A stretch of DNA of 64,000 nt from assembly GCA_937927915.1 (NCBI GenBank), contig CALGKB010000007.1, positions 62,001 to 126,000 on the forward strand, read 5' to 3'. Below the pieces are notes generated by a model. It was not told where the DNA came from, did not search any database, and worked only from the letters and a program-made list of their open reading frames with translations. Positions within the stretch are counted from its first letter, which is position 1; each line of letters starts with the position of its first letter. The DNA comes from an uncultured Pseudanabaenaceae cyanobacterium. GTDB lineage: Bacteria; Cyanobacteriota; Cyanobacteriia; Pseudanabaenales; Pseudanabaenaceae. Below are positions 44,090-53,197 of this stretch, piece by piece. Both the position numbers and the translations under genes were made by a program.

Positions 44090-44596
44090 ATGAAGCACAC
44101 GATTTCCGTGGTCGTAGAAGATGAGGCGGGGGTATTGATGCGCATTGCCAACCTCTTTGCTCGCCGGGGGTTTAATATCGAGAGTCTGGCGGTGGGGGCA
44201 GCGGAGCAAAATGGCTGTTCCCGTATTACAATGGTGGTGCCAGGGGATGACCGTGTGATTGAGCAGATTATCAAACAACTCAACAAGTTGGTGAATGTCA
44301 TCACAGTGCGGGATTTGACCAACATTCCCTGTGTGGAACGGGAGTTGATGTTGATTAAAATTAACGCCGGTCCCGGCGCCCGCTCGGAAGCCTTGGAGAT
44401 TGCCCAGATTTTCCGCGCCCGCGTTGTCGATGTCTCCGATGATGCTTTAATGCTGGAAGTGGTGGGAGACCCCGGCAAAATAGCTGCCATCGTGAAGATG
44501 TTGCAAAAATTTGGTATCCGTGAAATTGCGCGTACGGGCAAGATTTCCCTGGTGCGGGAGTCGGGGGTAAATACAGAGCTGCTCAAGGCTTCTTGA
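44090..44596 (+). CDS. ilvH: Acetolactate synthase small (regulatory) subunit
   Basis: IlvH binds valine and controls acetolactate synthase in branched-chain amino acid synthesis. The 168-residue protein has an N-terminal ACT domain ([34 protein letters not shown]), then [21 protein letters not shown] and a C-terminal domain ending [15 protein letters not shown]. The catalytic large subunit ilvB is not in the window. It is divergent from psbE, and its 3' end overlaps a convergent unknown gene by 14 nt. Confidence 0.96.
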   Translation: MKHTISVVVEDEAGVLMRIANLFARRGFNIESLAVGAAEQNGCSRITMVVPGDDRVIEQIIKQLNKLVNVITVRDLTNIPCVERELMLIKINAGPGARSEALEIAQIFRARVVDVSDDALMLEVVGDPGKIAAIVKMLQKFGIREIARTGKISLVRESGVNTELLKAS

Positions 44597-45017
44597 TCAC
44601 CAGGTCAAAAAGGGGTTCCCTGTTCAGACATAGCCAGTGACAGGTAAAGAGGTCGGGTTCCTGCACCCCCCTGGAGGCAGTAGCTGGCTCCCCCGGATAG
44701 GGTATCACCCGATCGAAGTAAATTTCCTCTCCTGCCAAGTCAAATTGCACCAGGTAGACAGCGGGGGTAGCGGCTAGGTAACTGAGTAAGCGCCAGCCGA
44801 GGCGAAAGAGGGGCTGCTTTAGGCGATCAGGGAGGGGATAGGGCTGGTGGTAGGTGCCGTCAGGCAGCTGGGCTATGACTTCGGCATAGAGGGGTCCTCT
44901 AGCGGTAAGGACAATGGGCAGCCAGAATTTCCCCCCCTCACAGCTCTCTAATTGACATTCCTGCTTTACCCAAGTGCGGATACTCTCGACCTCTTGACAT
45001 CTGGTGGCAACATCCAT
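44583..45017 (-). CDS. Unknown cyanobacterial-type protein
   Basis: This 144-residue protein has no signal peptide. Notable parts are [42 protein letters not shown] and [35 protein letters not shown]; the alternation of hydrophobic and charged residues implies a compact β-rich fold. Three Cys are present without a metal-site pattern. I do not recognise it. It follows a coiled-coil gene after 6 nt on the same strand, so the two form an operon. The start at 45017 is followed by a conserved-looking region. Confidence 0.65.
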   Translation of the reverse strand: MDVATRCQEVESIRTWVKQECQLESCEGGKFWLPIVLTARGPLYAEVIAQLPDGTYHQPYPLPDRLKQPLFRLGWRLLSYLAATPAVYLVQFDLAGEEIYFDRVIPYPGEPATASRGVQEPDLFTCHWLCLNREPLFDLVIKKP

Positions 45018-45023
45018 AGAGCG

Positions 45024-45512
45024 TTAGAAGCTGGGCAAGTCCACAAGGGGCAGTTCTAGGCGTTTGGGGCGGATGTTTTTGGTGAGATGGTAGTTAAGGG
45101 TTTGCAGTTCCATGTGCAGTTCGCGGTTTTCCCGTTGCAGCATTTCTACCTTTGCCTTGATGGGCAGCATCCGTTCCGTGAATTTCTGCTTGTAGATGGC
45201 GGGCATTTCCTGCACGATTTTTTCTAAACGGCGAATGCGTTCACTCATTTCCTGTATTTGCACCTTGAGTTGGGCAATTTCCTGGTCTTTTGCCTCAATT
45301 AACCGCTGGGCATCAGCCAGTTCTGCCTCTAGGGTTTGTATCTGATCCTGGGCAAGGTCGAGTTCCTGCTTTTCCCTGCTGGTCTGGGGCACAAAGGCGA
45401 CATTTCCCTTCAAGAGACGGAATAATTCCTCCGACAACTGTTCGATCAAAACATCCCGCTGCGCTAGTTCCTGTTGTAATCGCTCTACTTCCTGTTGCAG
45501 GTTGGTTTCCAT
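45024..45512 (-). CDS. Long coiled-coil protein
   Basis: Almost all of the 162 residues are predicted coiled coil: heptads of Leu/Ile run through LQQEVERLQQELAQRDVLIEQLSEEL, AEIAQLKVQIQEMSERIRRLEKIVQEM-like segments and VEMLQRENRELHMELQTLNYHL. The polar break around residues 38-50 (NVAFVPQTS) and the tail RPKRLELPLVDLPSF are the only non-helical parts. It probably dimerises and organises partners, for example in division or envelope. No known family is certain. It forms an operon with the next gene, 6 nt downstream. Confidence 0.72.
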   Translation of the reverse strand: METNLQQEVERLQQELAQRDVLIEQLSEELFRLLKGNVAFVPQTSREKQELDLAQDQIQTLEAELADAQRLIEAKDQEIAQLKVQIQEMSERIRRLEKIVQEMPAIYKQKFTERMLPIKAKVEMLQRENRELHMELQTLNYHLTKNIRPKRLELPLVDLPSF

Positions 45513-45576
45513 AGGTTGTCGCTAACTTGCCGTCTGGGCTAGATATTATCACATTTGGCGCGCTCAAACGTCTTCC

Positions 45577-46695
45577 ATGCAGGTATTGGGCTTAATCAGT
45601 GGTACTTCCCTCGATGGCATTGACAGTGCTCTGGTGGCAATCACAGAAGCAGAGGGTAAATTGGTATGGCAGCTGCAGGCGGCGCGGACTTTCCCCTATC
45701 CCCCTGACCTACGGGCACTCTTGCTGGCGGTGGCGGACGGTCAACCTCTCTCCCTGGCGGAGTTAGCGGCTGTGGACGATCGGGTGGCTATGGCTTTTAG
45801 TCAGGTAGTCCATACCTATTTGCAGGCGGGGGCAACGATCGATGTCATTGCTTCCCATGGTCAAACGGTGTTCCATCGTCCTCCTAAGGGGGATTTGGGT
45901 TATTCCCTGCAGTTGGGGCGGGGGGCGGTGATGGCCCAGCAGACGGGGATCGTGACGGTGGCGAATTTTCGGCGGGCGGACATAGAGGCGGGGGGAGAAG
46001 GTGCTCCTCTAGTGCCTCTGGTGGATTGGCTTTTGCTCACGGACGCGCGGCAGGATAGGGTGGTGCAGAATATCGGTGGCATCAGCAATCTGACGTTTTT
46101 ACCAGCTGGGGCTAGGGCGGAGGAGGTGATCGGTTTTGACAACGCCCCTGGCAATGTCTTACTCGATCGGGCAGCCCAACTGCTCCTGGGTACTTCCTAC
46201 GACAGGGAGGGGGCAACGGCACGGCAGGGGAGAGTCGATCTGGATTTATGTCAGGCTTGGCTGGCGCACCCTTTCTTTGCTCTGTCACCCCCCAAATCCA
46301 CAGGACGGGAGTTGTTTGATCAGGCGTTTTTTGCCAACTGTTGGCAGCAGGCGCAGGAACGGGGGCTAGGGGTAGCAGACTTTTTAGCCACTGTCACGGA
46401 ATTAACTGCCAGGGGTATTGCCATGAGTTATCAACGGTTTTTACCCCGCTTGCCCCAGGAGGTGTTGGTCTGTGGGGGGGGGAGTCGCAACCTCTATCTC
46501 CTCCATCGTCTCGCCCAGCTGCTTTACCCCGCTGTGGTCACCACTACGGATGCCTACGGTCTGCCGGCGGATTATAAAGAAGCAATTGCCTTTGCTGTCT
46601 TGGGCTATTGGCGGCTGCAGGGTAGGGAGGGCAATTTACCCCAGGTAACAGGGGCAAAACGATCGGTGCTCCTCGGGGAAATTCACTTGCCCTAA
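45577..46695 (+). CDS. anmK: Anhydro-N-acetylmuramic acid kinase
   Basis: AnmK cleaves the anhydro bond of recycled anhydro-MurNAc and phosphorylates it to MurNAc-6-P, returning cell-wall sugars to metabolism. The 372-residue product carries the phosphate-binding LGLISGTSLDGIDSALVAI at the N-terminus, ASHGQTVFHRPP, VVQNIGGISNLTFLP, GFDNAPGNVLLDRA, and the C-terminal CGGGSRNLYLLHRLAQ. It is divergent from the coiled-coil gene. Confidence 0.95.
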   Translation: MQVLGLISGTSLDGIDSALVAITEAEGKLVWQLQAARTFPYPPDLRALLLAVADGQPLSLAELAAVDDRVAMAFSQVVHTYLQAGATIDVIASHGQTVFHRPPKGDLGYSLQLGRGAVMAQQTGIVTVANFRRADIEAGGEGAPLVPLVDWLLLTDARQDRVVQNIGGISNLTFLPAGARAEEVIGFDNAPGNVLLDRAAQLLLGTSYDREGATARQGRVDLDLCQAWLAHPFFALSPPKSTGRELFDQAFFANCWQQAQERGLGVADFLATVTELTARGIAMSYQRFLPRLPQEVLVCGGGSRNLYLLHRLAQLLYPAVVTTTDAYGLPADYKEAIAFAVLGYWRLQGREGNLPQVTGAKRSVLLGEIHLP

Positions 46696-46723
46696 AATAG
46701 AGGGCGGCACTATTGAGGCAACA

Positions 46724-47548
46724 ATGGCAAACCCCCTGTGGTGGGAGTTGGATTTCTATTCCCGTCCTGTTTTGGATGCAAATGGCAAGAAGATTTGGGA
46801 ACTGCTGATCTGCAATTGCGATCGCTCTTTTACCTACGTGCAGCGCTGTCCCCCCGATATGGTCAACTCCGCCTGGCTGGCGCAGGAACTGACTCAACTG
46901 CTGCAGGACACGGGTGCAACCCCCCGCAAAGTGCGGTTTTTTCGTGCTAGTATGACCAACATTATTACGAGGGGTTGTCAACAGGCAGGGCTATCTGCTA
47001 AAGCGTCGCGGCGGTTGTTTGCCATGGCAGACTGGCTGCAGGAACGAATGGTGACGGTCTACCCCCAAGAACCTGGTTTCCAAGCCCCTGACCCCCAGCC
47101 CCTCCCCTTATCTCCCCCTGGACAAATTGTGCCCCAGCCCCTCCCTGCCGCTTTGGTCGCCGATCGGTGGCAGGTAGTTTCCCTATCGGGGGAGGAATTG
47201 CAAAGTGCGGCGGAGTGGGATATGGATTTTGGCGAGTTGTTTCCTGTCCAGGTAGACCCAAGCCAAACCATTCCCGGCATTTTGCTGGAGTCTGCCCGAG
47301 CTACTGCCATTGCTGCCTGGATGTCGGGGGTTGACCCTGTGTTCCTGCGCTTCTATCCCCGTAACGGGCGGGTGCAGTTGCGTTTGGATGCCGCTGCCGA
47401 TAGTAGTTGGATCGTGGCGGATATACCTGACCAGGAGGTGGCTACCCAGTTTGAAGGGGCTAAAACTGCCGCAGGGGGGGTACATTTTCTCTGTCTGCAG
47501 AGGGAACCCGACAAATTGGCGGGCTTCTGGCTGTTAAAACAGATTTAG
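46724..47548 (+). CDS. Tab2/Atab2-like protein (DUF1092)
   Basis: Tab2 in Chlamydomonas and ATAB2 in Arabidopsis promote translation of photosystem I (and II) mRNAs; cyanobacterial homologues are of less certain role. The 274-residue protein has the conserved WWELDFYSRPVLDANGKKIWELLICN, PRKVRFFRASMTNIITRGCQQ, and FRNGRVQLRLDAAADSSWIV-like C-terminal regions. It probably binds RNA. It lies 28 nt after anmK, likely co-transcribed, and 14 nt before the LivG-type gene. Confidence 0.88.
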   Translation: MANPLWWELDFYSRPVLDANGKKIWELLICNCDRSFTYVQRCPPDMVNSAWLAQELTQLLQDTGATPRKVRFFRASMTNIITRGCQQAGLSAKASRRLFAMADWLQERMVTVYPQEPGFQAPDPQPLPLSPPGQIVPQPLPAALVADRWQVVSLSGEELQSAAEWDMDFGELFPVQVDPSQTIPGILLESARATAIAAWMSGVDPVFLRFYPRNGRVQLRLDAAADSSWIVADIPDQEVATQFEGAKTAAGGVHFLCLQREPDKLAGFWLLKQI

Positions 47549-47562
47549 ATACATAGATTCCC

Positions 47563-48330
47563 ATGACAGAAACACCTATTCTGAAAGCAGAAAACCTCTG
47601 CAAGCGGTTCGGCGGGGTACAGGCGGTGTACGAAGCGGGCATCGAGGTGGCCAGGGGCAGTATTACGGGTTTGATCGGTCCCAACGGGGCGGGCAAGACA
47701 ACGTTTTTTAATCTCCTCTGCCATTTCATTCCCCCCGATCGGGGACGCGTCTACTTTGATGGCTATCCCATTGAGAAAAAGCCCCCCCATGCGATTGCCA
47801 GGCTGGGTATGGTGCGGACATTTCAGGTGCCTAGGGTGCTCTCCCGCTTGACGGTGTTGGAAAATATGCTCCTGGGTGCGCCCCATCAAACGGGGGAAAA
47901 ATTTTGGAATGTCTGGTTGCAAGGTCGCCGCATTGCCCGGGAGGAACGCCAACTAAAAGAACAGGCGCGGGAGTTTTTAGCCTCCGTCGGGTTGGAAGGT
48001 ATGAAAGACCAGTATGCCGGCAGTCTGTCTGGTGGTCAACGCAAACTCCTGGAATTAGCCAGAACCCTGATGACACAACCCAAGTTGATTCTCCTGGACG
48101 AACCCGCCGCTGGGGTCAATCCCGCTTTGATGGAAAATATTTGCAACTACATTCAAACCTGGAACAAAGACGGCATTAGTTTTCTCATCATTGAACACAA
48201 TATGGATGTCATTATGTCCCTGTGCAGTCATATTTGGGTCCTGGCGGAAGGAAGAAACCTCGCTGATGGTACCCCCCATGAAATCATGCACAACGATCGG
48301 GTTTTGGAAGCGTATCTAGGTCGTGACTAG
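47563..48330 (+). CDS. Branched-chain/neutral amino acid ABC transporter ATPase (LivG/NatA type)
   Basis: The 255-residue ATPase has Walker A LIGPNGAGKTTFFNLL, the Q-loop segment MVRTFQVPRVLSRLTVLENML (typical of LivG/NatA), signature LSGGQRKLLELARTLM, Walker B LILLDEPAAGVNPALM and the His of LIIEHNMDVIMSL. Permeases and binding protein are not adjacent, so this is a detached member of a transporter as often seen in cyanobacteria. The end overlaps by 15 nt the convergent CheA-type gene. Confidence 0.9.
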   Translation: MTETPILKAENLCKRFGGVQAVYEAGIEVARGSITGLIGPNGAGKTTFFNLLCHFIPPDRGRVYFDGYPIEKKPPHAIARLGMVRTFQVPRVLSRLTVLENMLLGAPHQTGEKFWNVWLQGRRIAREERQLKEQAREFLASVGLEGMKDQYAGSLSGGQRKLLELARTLMTQPKLILLDEPAAGVNPALMENICNYIQTWNKDGISFLIIEHNMDVIMSLCSHIWVLAEGRNLADGTPHEIMHNDRVLEAYLGRD

Positions 48331-51300
48331 ATTGAACTGGGCAAGACAATTTTGCAGGGTCTGTAATAAATCTCCTTCTAGGAAGGGTTTGGTGAGGTAG
48401 TCATTTGCCCCCAACAACTTGGCAATGCCCCGATGGCGCTCTCCCCCCCTCGAGGTGAGCATGATCACAGGTAGACGATCGGGGGGATAGTCTTTACGAC
48501 AGTTGGTTAAAAACTCAAAGCCATTCATCACAGGCATCTCCACATCGCAGAAGACCGCTTTGACGTTGTGTTCTTTCAACTTCTCCAGGGCTTCCTGACC
48601 GTCCCCTGCCTGGATGACTTCATAACCTGCCCGCTGCAGGGTTAAAGCGAGGGTCTGTCTGGCAGTGAGCGAATCATCAATCACTAAGATGGTCGGGACA
48701 TCAAAGGTAGCTACAGCAGAGGGCATGGGGGAGACAGGTGATATAGCCTGGGTTTCTGACCACTGACTGATGAGGGCAGCAGTATCCAACACTGGTACCA
48801 GGGAACCATCCCCCAGAATCGTACAACCATAAAAATAATTGGGATGGGGAATGACGGGACTAAAGGGTTTGATCACCAGTTCCTGCTCCGTAATAATCTG
48901 TTCTGCCCGTAGAGCGATCCTGCGATTCCCTAGGGCAATTAGCAACAGCGGTATGGTCTCCTCCGGTAAGTCTAAACCCATCTGCACTTTGCCTGTAGCA
49001 CTCGGCAAGGGATAGTGATTGGCAAACCGATGACTGGGATAGATAGGTACCAAGAGTTTGTCGTAGCGATAGAACTCCTTACCCCAAATTGTTTCAATTG
49101 CCGAGGTATGGGTGGAAACCACAGATAGCAAAGAATCCACTGGTACTGCCAAGGGACGACCCTGCACTCGTGCAATCAACAACTTGCTGATCGTCAAAGT
49201 TAAAGGGAAACACAGCGTAAATACTGTTCCCTTGCCCACTTCTGACTCGATCGTAATACTGCCTTTCAAAGCCTGCACTTGGGCAAGAACAGCATCCATA
49301 CCCATCCCCCGCCCTGAGAGGTCTGTCACTTTTTCAGCTGTAGAAAAACCAGGGGTAAAGATCAATTCATAAATCTGTTGTGTAGTCAAAGACTGTGCCT
49401 GGGCTGGGGTGATAATCTGTTTCTCGATCGCCTTGCTGACTACCTTTTGGGGGTCAATTCCCCGCCCGTCATCTTCCACTACAATAAATGTCTGGTTACC
49501 TTGGTGATAGGCGCGAATCTCGATCGTGCCCTCGGGGGGTTTACCTAGGGCTTCTCGTTCCCTAGGGGAGTTTTCGATGCCGTGGTCAAAGGCATTGCGC
49601 ACTAGATGGACGAGGGGGTCATAGAGTTTTTCCAACATCTGTTTGTCTACGAGGGTATTTGCCCCTAGGACGCGACAGTTGACTGCCTTTTGGTATTTCA
49701 AAGACAAATCTCGTACCATGCGGGGAAAACGATTGAGGATGTCCCCTAGGGGAATCATGCGTGCCCACAGAAGGTCATTGCGCAGTTGTCGTAGGGTCTG
49801 TTGTTTTTTGCGTTGAATGTTTTTTGCTTCCTGTGCCACTAGGGTAATATCCTGCACCTTTTCCCCCATCTGGGCAATCTCTTCCATAGATTCCTGAATC
49901 ATGGTGTACAGGGGGCTGTAGTAGTCCATCTGTAGGGGGTCAAATTCGTGGTCGGCAAGCTCACTCAACCTGCGGGCACTGCGCACCTGGAGCTTTTGGC
50001 TTTGGTCTAACCAGGTCTGTAAATTGCGATTCAGTCTTTCAAAGATGCTAAACCGTTCCTGGAGTTGTTTGATGGAGTTCTGTAACTGTTGTAGCTGCAG
50101 TTCTGTGCCGTTTTCCGCTGTTACTAATTCCCCCACTAGGTTGTTCAACCGCTCTAGGCGCTGGAGGTCTACCCGAACTACCTCTGTCATCTGCACAGGA
50201 ACACGATCGGGGGTAGTTTTTTCTACCTTCTCTACCTTCTGTACTGTTTGTAGTGCAGCAAGGGCAGGGGGTGCTGGCTCAGTTTCTACCTGCGGTGGGG
50301 TTGCTTCTGCTTCTTCTGTCAGCCAATCCCCTAGGTCACTGGTAATGTCTGTTAAGTCTTGCACAGTTGTTGTTTGTTCGTTCTCTTCTTCTGCCAGCCA
50401 ATCCCCTAGGTCGCTGGTAATGTCTACCAAGTCCTCCCTCTCTTCTTCTATCATCCATTCCCCTGTATCTGCTGTCAGATTTGCTTCTAGGGGGCTGATA
50501 GGCAGGGGCAGGGTGAAATCCTCCTCTAACCAATTCTCTGCTGCCTCCTGCCCAGGGGTCACGATCGCTACTTCTTGCTGCGGTAGAGTGGTCACTGACT
50601 CAGGAGCCATTTCTGTCCACTGCAGTAGCTCGGGGCTGGGTTTACCTCCCTCCTGGCGGTCTCCTGCTAGGACTTGGGCTTGAGCAGCGCGGAAGTTGGC
50701 AATGGCAAGGGGGGCGATCTCCTTGATATGTTCCGGATGTTGATTGATGGCAGCTAAGACTGCGCGGGCAATAGCAGTAAATCCTGGTAAATTCAACAGT
50801 TCGCCAATGCCGGCAAATACCTCCGCTTCGGCGCGAAATTCTCCCACTACTTCTGCTTGGGGGTCCTGGAGAACGGTTTCTAGGCGCTCAATGCCCTGTT
50901 GCACATCGCCACTAAACACCACGGCCGCAATATCTACTCCCAATTCCGCCGACGTTGGCAGAGCATTGTCCACGTTGTGTAAACTTTCCCCCAGGAGCGC
51001 CTCCAGGGTCTCAAAAATGGGTTGGGCATGGGCAAGGGCACTGGCTTCGTCGTAGCTGCCAGTTTGAATTTGCGCTAACAGGGGAGTCCGCAGGGCATCA
51101 AAGGCATGGAGCAGTAGCTCTTCCATATCCCGATCGATTTCCCCTTCCCAGTTGTAGAGGGCACGGAAGACATCTTCTAGTTTGTGGGCAATTTTTTTAA
51201 TCCCCTCTAGTTCCACGCTGGCGGCGCCCCCCTTGATGGAATGGGCTGCTCGCATAATCCTGTGTACATTGGCGGTACTGCGATCGCTGCGCAGGGTCAG

Positions 51301-51390
51301 CAAGCCCTCCTCTATGGTGTGGAGAAACTCCGTTGCCTCTTGACAGAAAAACTGGTAAGCCTGGTCGCGGATGTCGGGGTTGATAGCCAT
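48316..51390 (-). CDS. CheA-type hybrid histidine kinase with response-regulator domain
   Basis: This 1024-residue signalling kinase starts at the ATG at 51390. The HPt domain has His50 in AAHSIKGGAASVELEG. After an acidic linker comes the dimerisation helix (VDLQRLERLNNLVGELVTAENG), the HATPase (LVHLVRNAFDHGIENSPRERE; DDGRGIDPQKV; GRGMGMDAVLAQV), a CheW-like domain (about residues 740-890) and a C-terminal receiver (TILVIDDSLTARQT; VFCDVEMPVMNGFEF with the phospho-Asp). Such proteins (PilL/TaxAY type) drive phototaxis or pilus motility in cyanobacteria. The linker contains a 25-residue near-repeat, VDITSDLGDWL...LTDITSDLGDWL. No MCP or CheW gene is beside it. Confidence 0.93.
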   Translation of the reverse strand: MAINPDIRDQAYQFFCQEATEFLHTIEEGLLTLRSDRSTANVHRIMRAAHSIKGGAASVELEGIKKIAHKLEDVFRALYNWEGEIDRDMEELLLHAFDALRTPLLAQIQTGSYDEASALAHAQPIFETLEALLGESLHNVDNALPTSAELGVDIAAVVFSGDVQQGIERLETVLQDPQAEVVGEFRAEAEVFAGIGELLNLPGFTAIARAVLAAINQHPEHIKEIAPLAIANFRAAQAQVLAGDRQEGGKPSPELLQWTEMAPESVTTLPQQEVAIVTPGQEAAENWLEEDFTLPLPISPLEANLTADTGEWMIEEEREDLVDITSDLGDWLAEEENEQTTTVQDLTDITSDLGDWLTEEAEATPPQVETEPAPPALAALQTVQKVEKVEKTTPDRVPVQMTEVVRVDLQRLERLNNLVGELVTAENGTELQLQQLQNSIKQLQERFSIFERLNRNLQTWLDQSQKLQVRSARRLSELADHEFDPLQMDYYSPLYTMIQESMEEIAQMGEKVQDITLVAQEAKNIQRKKQQTLRQLRNDLLWARMIPLGDILNRFPRMVRDLSLKYQKAVNCRVLGANTLVDKQMLEKLYDPLVHLVRNAFDHGIENSPREREALGKPPEGTIEIRAYHQGNQTFIVVEDDGRGIDPQKVVSKAIEKQIITPAQAQSLTTQQIYELIFTPGFSTAEKVTDLSGRGMGMDAVLAQVQALKGSITIESEVGKGTVFTLCFPLTLTISKLLIARVQGRPLAVPVDSLLSVVSTHTSAIETIWGKEFYRYDKLLVPIYPSHRFANHYPLPSATGKVQMGLDLPEETIPLLLIALGNRRIALRAEQIITEQELVIKPFSPVIPHPNYFYGCTILGDGSLVPVLDTAALISQWSETQAISPVSPMPSAVATFDVPTILVIDDSLTARQTLALTLQRAGYEVIQAGDGQEALEKLKEHNVKAVFCDVEMPVMNGFEFLTNCRKDYPPDRLPVIMLTSRGGERHRGIAKLLGANDYLTKPFLEGDLLQTLQNCLAQFNLVTT
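50318..50432 (-). repeat. In-frame 75-nt-spaced repeat inside the CheA-type gene
   Basis: About 40 nt beginning at 50318 and again at 50393 are nearly identical, 75 nt (25 codons) apart. They encode two copies of DITSDLGDWL followed by acidic residues, in the linker between HPt and kinase core. The period is in frame, indicating a recent tandem duplication. Confidence 0.75.
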
Positions 51391-51425
51391 CGATCGTTGC
51401 CTGCACGCATTGCCCCCATTGTACC

Positions 51426-52472
51426 CTAGCTGCCCAAGTCCCACAATTTAACGGTGGTATCGGCGGAACTGGAGGCAAGGTAACGCCCATCGGGACTAAA
51501 GCTCAGCCCCAGCACCCAATCTTTGTGGCTGTTCAGTTTGCTAATTTCATTGCCCCTGCGGTCCCACAGGCGCACGGTGCCGTCCTGCCCTGCGGAGGCT
51601 AAAAAGCGACCATCAGGGGAAAAGCGCAGCCGTCGTACCACACTGCCATGCCCCCGTAACACTGTTGCCCTGCCACTCAAACTCCACAGTCTAATCGTGC
51701 CATCGTTACCAGCAGAAGCGATCGTCTTGCCGTCGGGACTAAATACCACCTCCCGCACCCATTGGCTATGTCCCCGCCATTGGTTGACCAATCTGCCCTG
51801 TCCGTCCCACAGTCGTACGGTGTTGTCACTACTGGCAGTGGCGATAAACCTGCCGTTGGGGCTAAAACTAGCACTCCACACTGCCCCCTGGTGTCCTGTC
51901 AAAGTGGTAATTAACTGCCCCTGTAGATTCCACAGGCGCGCCGTACCGTCGGAACTAGCGGTCAAAATTCGATCGCCCTGGGGACTAAACTGCGCTTGGT
52001 TAACCCAATCCTTGTGTCCGCGCAATACCGTCACCAGTTGTCCCTCTTGATTCCACACCTCCGCTGTGCCGTCCTGTTTGCCCACCACTATTAACTTGCC
52101 ATCGGGACTAAATGCCCCTGACCACAGAATGCTGTCGTCCTTGTGTACCGATCGGGTCATGGTGCCTTGGCTGTCCCACCAGCGGATTTGCCCATTGGAA
52201 GCGGTTGTGAGCAGGCTATGGCCAGCGGGACTAAAGGTAACACTGGTAACACTGCTAGGATGGGCAGTAAAACTCCTGATCTCCTTGACGTTAAGCCGTA
52301 GAGGTTGCACATCCACCAAGGTTTCTGCCGCCACCCAGCGGGGCTGATGATAAGCGCCAACGACCGCAGCAAACCCCATCCCTAACAACAAACAGAGGAC
52401 AAATAACATAACAGGTACCACAGGAATAGAAGAACGGCGGAGGTAATAAACCGTGTTGTCTGTGATTTGCAT
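51426..52472 (-). CDS. Membrane-anchored WD40-repeat protein
   Basis: The 348-residue protein has one N-terminal span (residues ~13-38, SIPVVPVMLFVLCLLLGMGF) and about seven WD40 repeats with the pattern FSPDGK...ASSDNTVRLWD, for example GRFIATASSDNTVRLWDGQG and the last KLWDLGS. The β-propeller faces outside or into the cytoplasm and gives a protein-binding platform. It stands 35 nt upstream of the CheA-type kinase on the same strand, so the two may belong together. No enzymatic domain is present. Confidence 0.88.
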   Translation of the reverse strand: MQITDNTVYYLRRSSIPVVPVMLFVLCLLLGMGFAAVVGAYHQPRWVAAETLVDVQPLRLNVKEIRSFTAHPSSVTSVTFSPAGHSLLTTASNGQIRWWDSQGTMTRSVHKDDSILWSGAFSPDGKLIVVGKQDGTAEVWNQEGQLVTVLRGHKDWVNQAQFSPQGDRILTASSDGTARLWNLQGQLITTLTGHQGAVWSASFSPNGRFIATASSDNTVRLWDGQGRLVNQWRGHSQWVREVVFSPDGKTIASAGNDGTIRLWSLSGRATVLRGHGSVVRRLRFSPDGRFLASAGQDGTVRLWDRRGNEISKLNSHKDWVLGLSFSPDGRYLASSSADTTVKLWDLGS

Positions 52473-52594
52473 GACCGATGGGAACTCTCTGGGCTTAAAT
52501 TAACTCACAGCCCCAAGGGAGAGCAGCAAATTTAATGAACCTTAGCTTTTACTCTCGTTTTTATGAACTTTCTTGTATTTCTATGACAAAGCCC

Positions 52595-53140
52595 TTACAA
52601 ACCCTCCAGGGGGACGCCTAAAAATTTTGCCAACTCAGCGGCGCGCTCTTCTAGGACGGAGAGGGGGAGGGGGTCTCGCACTTCCGTGAGGGGAATATCC
52701 CGTTTACCTTTCACTTTGAGGTAGAGTTCGCGGCGGGGATTGATGCCGCCCCTGATTTCTACCCGCACAGCCAGGACATCCTGCAGGGGATATTCCAGGT
52801 GAATGATGCGATTTTTCCCCCAAAAACCCTGGCGATGGATAGTGACAATGCCCCTTGTCCGATCGAATTCGTTATAGCCGCTGCCAACGTCGAGCAAAAT
52901 AACTAGCCACAGGTAGATGTCCAGCAAAATCCCTGCTATGCCGTAGAAAGTAAGAGCTAACCCCTGGGGAATAAACTGCAAATCCTTGAGGTCGGCGGTA
53001 GGTAGGAGATCAACATGGAAAAGACTAGACAGTCCCCCCAAGGTAAAACCAATGCCCCCGATCGCTACCATCAGGGCAAAAAAATAGTTGCTAAAACGGC
53101 GGGAACCCAAAATGTTATAGCGTAGAACTTCAGCAGTCAT
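52595..53140 (-). CDS. ycf4: Photosystem I assembly protein Ycf4
   Basis: Ycf4 acts as a scaffold for photosystem I assembly in the thylakoid. The ATG at 53140 starts the 181-residue protein with VLRYNILGSRRFSNYFFALMVAIGGIGFTLGGLSS, containing the first span, and a second span follows after FIPQGLALTFYGIAGILLDIYLWLVI. The soluble C-terminal part has the conserved IVTIHRQGFWGKNRIIHLEYPL, NPRRELYLKVKGKRDIPLT. It is divergent from phoU with 57 nt between. Confidence 0.96.
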   Translation of the reverse strand: MTAEVLRYNILGSRRFSNYFFALMVAIGGIGFTLGGLSSLFHVDLLPTADLKDLQFIPQGLALTFYGIAGILLDIYLWLVILLDVGSGYNEFDRTRGIVTIHRQGFWGKNRIIHLEYPLQDVLAVRVEIRGGINPRRELYLKVKGKRDIPLTEVRDPLPLSVLEERAAELAKFLGVPLEGL

Positions 53141-53197
53141 AATAGTTATAAAACCTATGTAGGATTTTATTTTGCCAGCCCTTGGCGTCAAGCAACT

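Noticed and set aside
50024-50683. Long rightward frame (219 codons) over the CheA-type gene
   Set aside because: Antisense to the kinase linker; the Ser-rich translation is the mirror of acidic codons.
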